From positions 1 to 64,000 of the forward strand of contig NZ_AUGY01000045.1 of NCBI RefSeq assembly GCF_000422905.1: a DNA stretch of 64,000 bases. Direction: 5' to 3'. This document shows, piece after piece, positions 60,497 to 64,000 of this stretch. The notes under the pieces were generated by a model. The model made no database searches. It was not told the origin of the DNA and saw only the letters and a list, made by a program, of their open reading frames with translations. The DNA comes from Paenibacillus alginolyticus DSM 5050 = NBRC 15375 (GTDB lineage Bacteria > Bacillota > Bacilli > Paenibacillales > NBRC-103111). Numbering within the stretch: position 1 is the first letter of the stretch; each line of letters starts with the position of its first letter. Both the position numbers and the translations under genes were made by a program.

Positions 60497-61450
60497 CTAT
60501 TCTTTTCCTTGATAATGGACCCAGCGTTTCTGAGAGACAAAGATTAACGCCGTTAAAATGACCACGATTAAGAAAAGAATCCAGGCCATGGCAGAAGCAT
60601 ATCCCATCTTTAAATAGCCAAAACCGTTCGTGTATAAATACATCACGTAAAACATCATTGAATTGGCTGGTGTACCCTGTCCGTTCGTGAGTGTGTAAGG
60701 CAGAACGAAATTTTGCAGAGCGCCGATGGTGCCCATAATCAAGTTGAAAAAGATGACGGGCGTTAACAGGGGCAACGTAATGGTCTTCGTCCGCTGCCAT
60801 GCGTTAGCTCCATCCACTTGGGCGGCATCATAGTAATCTTGAGGGATATCCTGCAGACCCGCTAAATAAATAACGACCGCTTGCCCTGTCCCCCACAAGC
60901 TCATTAGAATTAAGGATGGCTTAGACCAAGCTTCACTTCCGATCCATGGCGGTCCGGAGATGCCGATTTGATCCAGCCAATAGTTCACAAGCCCGAATTG
61001 CGGGTTTAACAGCCAGAGCCAAATGATCGTCGTCGCTACAGGCGGCACCAAGCTGGGGATAAAAAATAACGTTCTGTAAAAGCCTTGACCGCGTATTTTC
61101 AAATTCAGAAGGAGGGCTAGTCCTACACCCATCACTATGCTCAGCGGGACAAAAATCACCGTATAGTACAAGGTATTATAAATACTGATCCAGAAGACCT
61201 TATCTTGAAAAAGTGTCGCGTAGTTATTGAATCCTACGAATTTCCCCGACTCCAGGATGCTGTAGGAGGTTAAACTATAGTAAGCTGACATGAATAACGG
61301 AAAGGCGTGAAAAAGAAGCAAACCGACAATCCAGGGCAACGCGAAGATGAGACCGAACAGGCTGATCTTTTTCTCGAATCGGGTTTTCCTACTCTTGGCC
61401 ACATCAACTAAAACAGTCATTTTTTTTGCGGAAGTTTCGATCGCAGGCAT
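60497..61450 (-). CDS. Carbohydrate ABC permease (MalF type)
   Basis: A 317-aa six-helix permease with the EAA loop YDAAQVDGANAWQRTKTI and the standard first helix region LFGLIFALPWIVGLLLFHAFPLF. The start follows AAGGAGG. A hairpin-and-T-run lies between it and the upstream binding-protein gene, which would lower permease expression relative to the binding protein. Confidence 0.93.
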   Translation of the reverse strand: MPAIETSAKKMTVLVDVAKSRKTRFEKKISLFGLIFALPWIVGLLLFHAFPLFMSAYYSLTSYSILESGKFVGFNNYATLFQDKVFWISIYNTLYYTVIFVPLSIVMGVGLALLLNLKIRGQGFYRTLFFIPSLVPPVATTIIWLWLLNPQFGLVNYWLDQIGISGPPWIGSEAWSKPSLILMSLWGTGQAVVIYLAGLQDIPQDYYDAAQVDGANAWQRTKTITLPLLTPVIFFNLIMGTIGALQNFVLPYTLTNGQGTPANSMMFYVMYLYTNGFGYLKMGYASAMAWILFLIVVILTALIFVSQKRWVHYQGKE

Positions 61451-61526
61451 TCCTATTACCTCCTTTTTGCATTTCTATTCTGTGAGATTAACTTCTATCG
61501 AGGTCTTTTGAAGATGATGTGGTAAA

Positions 61527-61558
61527 AGAGGGAGGGCAAAGCATCCGCCCTACCCTCT
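61527..61558 (-). terminator. Intra-operon hairpin between binding protein and permeases
   Basis: AGAGGGAGGGC and GCCCTACCCTCT pair with a one-base asymmetry around a 9-base loop. On the minus strand TTTTACC follows. It lies just past the binding-protein stop and probably acts as a partial terminator or mRNA stabiliser. Confidence 0.6.
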
Positions 61559-61588
61559 ATATTTTGACTTTAATGCTCGTTATAGGAA

Positions 61589-62995
61589 TCAGTTGCTCTG
61601 CTTAGCCAATTCCGCATCTACATTCTTTTTCACTTCATCGAGAAGAGCCTGTGCGTCCCCTTTACCATGAATCGCCAAATCTTGTACGCGCATTGTTTCG
61701 TTCCAGAGGAAGGCGCCAGCCGGAGAAACAGGTCTAGTGAAGGCTGTCGGCATTCCATCAAGGAAAACTTTCAGATTCGGAATGTCGGCCAATTTCAATT
61801 GGTCGTTAACTGACGGCATAGCCGTAATATCGTTACCGGCATTTTTCCGCTTCGCCCAAAGAAGTGTACCTTCCTTATGCCCTACGAAGTTAACGAATTC
61901 CCAAGCTTCTTTCTCATGCTTGGAACCCTTCGGAACGACATACGACCAACCGCCGGCCCATGTCACCGGTTTAGCGCCTTCAGTCGCCGGCATCGGAGCG
62001 ACACCCCATTCAAAGGTAGGCTTGTATTTCGCCAAATCGTTCAGAATCCAGTTGCCGTCGAACACGAAGCCGACCTTTCCCGTCCAGAACGGGTTCATGC
62101 CGGTTTGTCCCATGGCGTCGGAGAAGCTGGTCAAGTTGCCGATATCATACTTTTTCGCATAGTCGGCCATCCATGCGAGTGCTTTCACGTTCTGCGGGTC
62201 GTTGGGAGTCAAGCTATGGCTGCCATCCTCCCATTTGCCGCCCCAGTTCCAGGCTTGCGTATAGAAGAAGCCTTGGTTCATCCAAGGTATGAACCCAATT
62301 TGCGAGTATTTACCGTTGCCGCCTTTCTTGAAAACTTTCTCGGCCATTTGATCCAACTCTTGAATGGTTTGCGGCGGCTTGTTCGGATCAAGCCCAGCTT
62401 CTTTCATTAATGTCTTGTTGTAAAACATGGCCCGGGTGTCAGTTCCCCAAGGCAATGCGTACACTTTCTCTTTATAAACAGCTTCGGCCCAAAGTCCTTT
62501 ATAATAATCATCCGCTTGAATACCGCTGCCCTTTACATAGCCCGTTAAGTCCGTCAAGGAGCCTTTCGCCGCCCAAGAACCGATCAAGAAGCGATCGAAC
62601 AAGGCAACATCTGGGGGATTACCGCCTGCGATGGCGGTCAACAATTTATCGGAAGCTTGTGTTTGACCCGTAGTTTCAACGAATGTCATTTTCACTTTAA
62701 TGTTTGGATGCTGCTTTTCGAATACATCGACAACATTTGCTTTGAAATCTTTTTGGTAATCTCCGCCCCACGGGAACCAGAAATCAATCGTAACAGGTGC
62801 GCCCGAGCCTTTGGCATCTGCAGTTTTGGTATCTGTAGCTTTCGCATCCGTTGCTTTGCTATCGCCGCCAGATGATGCCGTGTTCGTCGAGCTGCTGCAG
62901 CCGGTGATCGTCAAAGCCATCGCCAAGGTTGCCGCTAAAGGCAATGTTACAAACTTTTTACCCCTCTTACTCGCTTGTACCTTTTCATTGTTCAT
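61589..62995 (-). CDS. ABC sugar-binding lipoprotein (family 1)
   Basis: A 468-aa lipoprotein. The signal peptide ends in LTITGC (acylated C33), and a Ser/Thr/Ala-rich linker (about 34-65) precedes the binding domain, which starts VTIDFWFPWGGDYQKDF and includes VALFDRFLIGSW and a Trp-rich face (WNWGGKWEDGS). Family 1 proteins deliver mono- or oligosaccharides to MalFG-type permeases. The start follows AGAGGAGG. A perfect cre site lies 49-63 bp upstream. Confidence 0.93.
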   Translation of the reverse strand: MNNEKVQASKRGKKFVTLPLAATLAMALTITGCSSSTNTASSGGDSKATDAKATDTKTADAKGSGAPVTIDFWFPWGGDYQKDFKANVVDVFEKQHPNIKVKMTFVETTGQTQASDKLLTAIAGGNPPDVALFDRFLIGSWAAKGSLTDLTGYVKGSGIQADDYYKGLWAEAVYKEKVYALPWGTDTRAMFYNKTLMKEAGLDPNKPPQTIQELDQMAEKVFKKGGNGKYSQIGFIPWMNQGFFYTQAWNWGGKWEDGSHSLTPNDPQNVKALAWMADYAKKYDIGNLTSFSDAMGQTGMNPFWTGKVGFVFDGNWILNDLAKYKPTFEWGVAPMPATEGAKPVTWAGGWSYVVPKGSKHEKEAWEFVNFVGHKEGTLLWAKRKNAGNDITAMPSVNDQLKLADIPNLKVFLDGMPTAFTRPVSPAGAFLWNETMRVQDLAIHGKGDAQALLDEVKKNVDAELAKQSN

Positions 62996-63043
62996 ATTTT
63001 AACCTCCTCTTTGTCATATACTCGCTTCCGAGCACACCTTAAT

Positions 63044-63061
63044 TGTATGCGTTTTCATACA
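63044..63061. promoter_or_regulatory. Catabolite-responsive element (CcpA cre) site
   Basis: On the minus strand ATGAAAACGCATACA (63044-63058) matches the cre consensus WTGNAANCGNWNNCW at every defined position. The wider sequence TGTATGCGTTTTCATACA has 6-bp palindromic arms. Its position ahead of the binding-protein gene suggests glucose repression of the locus. Confidence 0.75.
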
Positions 63062-63198
63062 TGCTCGAAACGAGGGGATTTTTGTTTTTAGTGTGTTATT
63101 TTTGTGTGTTTATCTGATTACGGCAAAAACATACCTCTCTTATTTGGTAATAGGAAGTGACGAGCAACCATCTAACCAATGAAAGGTGTTTAATTTCG

Positions 63199-63999
63199 TT
63201 ATCTTAATGGAATGACCAACGTGACTTTAGTACCAACACCAAGAGTGCTGTCTATGAAGAGCCCGTACTCCTTGCCATAAGCTAATTTGATTTGTGTATT
63301 AATATTTCTCAGCGCAAAATTATGTTCCCCGACTACCTCGTCGCTTTCCAGCACTTCCGTCAGCTCCGCCAATTTTTCGGATTCGATCCCGATGCCGTCG
63401 TCCTCAACTTCGAAATAAAGAATTTGTTGTTCCATTCTCCAACATATGTCCAACCGGCCGCTCCCCTGTTTATTTTCCAAACCGTGATAAATCGCGTTCT
63501 CCACCAGCGGCTGAAAGACGAATTTCAATACCCGGTAGTGCAGAATCGTCGGATCCATATTCATATTGACCATGAATTTGTCCTGATACCTCACCTTTTG
63601 TATGGACAAATAACTTTCCAGCAATTCGGCGCTTTCCTTTACGGTAAAAAAATCGTTTCCCTCGCTTAAACTGATCCGGAGATATTTGGACAAACCGAAG
63701 ATCATCGTACTAATCTCATCAACTTTATAAATGCGGGAAATCCAGTGAATCGAATCCAGCGTATTGTATAAAAAATGAGCGTTAATTTGAGACGCCATCA
63801 TCTTCAATTGGGTTTCTTTTTTTAATAGCTTCTGAATGTACACTTCATCGATTAAATTTTTGATTCTTGTGACCATCGTATTAAAACTGTGAAATAACAT
63901 GCCAAATTCGTCGCTTCGTACATCCGTAATTTGCACGTCAAAGTCGCCTTCTCTCGCTCTGCGCATGGACCAGAACAGCTTCCTGACAGGCTTGTGCAT
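63199..63999 (-). CDS. YesM-like sensor histidine kinase (partial, enters from right edge)
   Basis: The last 266 residues of a membrane histidine kinase. A HAMP domain (RAREGDFDVQITDVRSDEFGMLFHSFNTMVTRI) is followed by the His_kinase box (MMASQINAHFLYNTLDSIHWI, phospho-acceptor His) and an HATPase domain with an N-box (LVENAIYHGLE) and G-boxes (DDGIGI). The transmembrane and sensor parts lie beyond the window, and the ATG at the edge is internal. YesM/YesN pairs in Paenibacillus and Bacillus typically control an adjacent binding-protein/permease operon, as is the case here. The partner regulator is presumably outside the window. Confidence 0.88.
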   Translation of the reverse strand: MHKPVRKLFWSMRRAREGDFDVQITDVRSDEFGMLFHSFNTMVTRIKNLIDEVYIQKLLKKETQLKMMASQINAHFLYNTLDSIHWISRIYKVDEISTMIFGLSKYLRISLSEGNDFFTVKESAELLESYLSIQKVRYQDKFMVNMNMDPTILHYRVLKFVFQPLVENAIYHGLENKQGSGRLDICWRMEQQILYFEVEDDGIGIESEKLAELTEVLESDEVVGEHNFALRNINTQIKLAYGKEYGLFIDSTLGVGTKVTLVIPLR

Positions 64000-64000
64000 T

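Noticed and set aside
1..64000. CRISPR arrays, tRNA or rRNA genes
   Set aside because: No regularly spaced repeats, no cloverleaf-like sequences and no conserved rRNA stretches were noticed.

Overview
The window looks like chromosomal DNA from a low-to-moderate-GC, endospore-forming Firmicute of the Paenibacillus type. The evidence is a gerA-type germination operon with a sigma-G-like promoter, an SLH-domain surface protein, ComP/ComA-like and YesM-like signalling proteins, and many sugar ABC importers that lack their own ATPase. Almost every gene lies on the minus strand. I saw no rRNA, tRNA or CRISPR array.

Region 1 (0-14 kb) holds stress and efflux modules: an IS110-type transposase tail, a TetR/MFS pair, an HxlR/NAD(P)H-oxidoreductase pair with repeated TTAC-N6-GTAA operators, a TetR plus paired SMR efflux operon, an HtrA protease whose promoter carries six 11-bp-phased half-sites, a membrane-anchored double DJ-1/PfpI protein, and a ComP/ComA-like two-component system. 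The kinase gene of that system is split by an apparent 1-nt frameshift, and ComA-box-like half-sites lie upstream of it and of the DJ-1 gene.

Region 2 (14-38.7 kb) is mixed. It contains a 2-hydroxyacid dehydrogenase, cell-surface proteins (lipoprotein, polysaccharide deacetylase, SLH-transglutaminase), a GNAT-like DUF5596 protein, the gerAA-AC-AB operon with a 42-codon coupled microgene, and an orphan nicotianamine-synthase/CntL-like gene. It also holds a D-threonate/D-erythronate-type operon (kdgT-like, dtnK-like, pdxA2-like) with a PrpR_N-type regulator that lacks the GAFTGA motif. Between these are many decayed genes: HAD hydrolases, DUF2569, an aldo-keto reductase, an epimerase, a 2-hydroxyacid dehydrogenase and two Opp/Dpp-type ABC ATPases.

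Region 3 (39.2-64 kb) is one nearly continuous, visibly GC-richer 24-kb catabolic locus read on the minus strand. In transcription order it holds a YesM-like kinase, a solute-binding lipoprotein, two permeases, Gfo/Idh, a sugar isomerase, a GH38 alpha-mannosidase, an SDR, a 991-aa solute-binding protein with N-terminal beta-sandwich-like modules and no lipobox, two permeases, an NHL/TPR membrane protein, a Yip1 protein, a membrane-anchored DUF5696 protein, two more permeases, an IolW-like Gfo/Idh, a second isomerase, a second SDR and a third Gfo/Idh. A perfect CcpA cre match lies ahead of the first solute-binding protein. The locus plausibly imports a complex mannose-containing or modified glycan and processes it through oxidised sugar intermediates. 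The central cassette (fused binding protein, NHL-TPR, Yip1, DUF5696 and two permease pairs) is the best candidate for an undescribed system.
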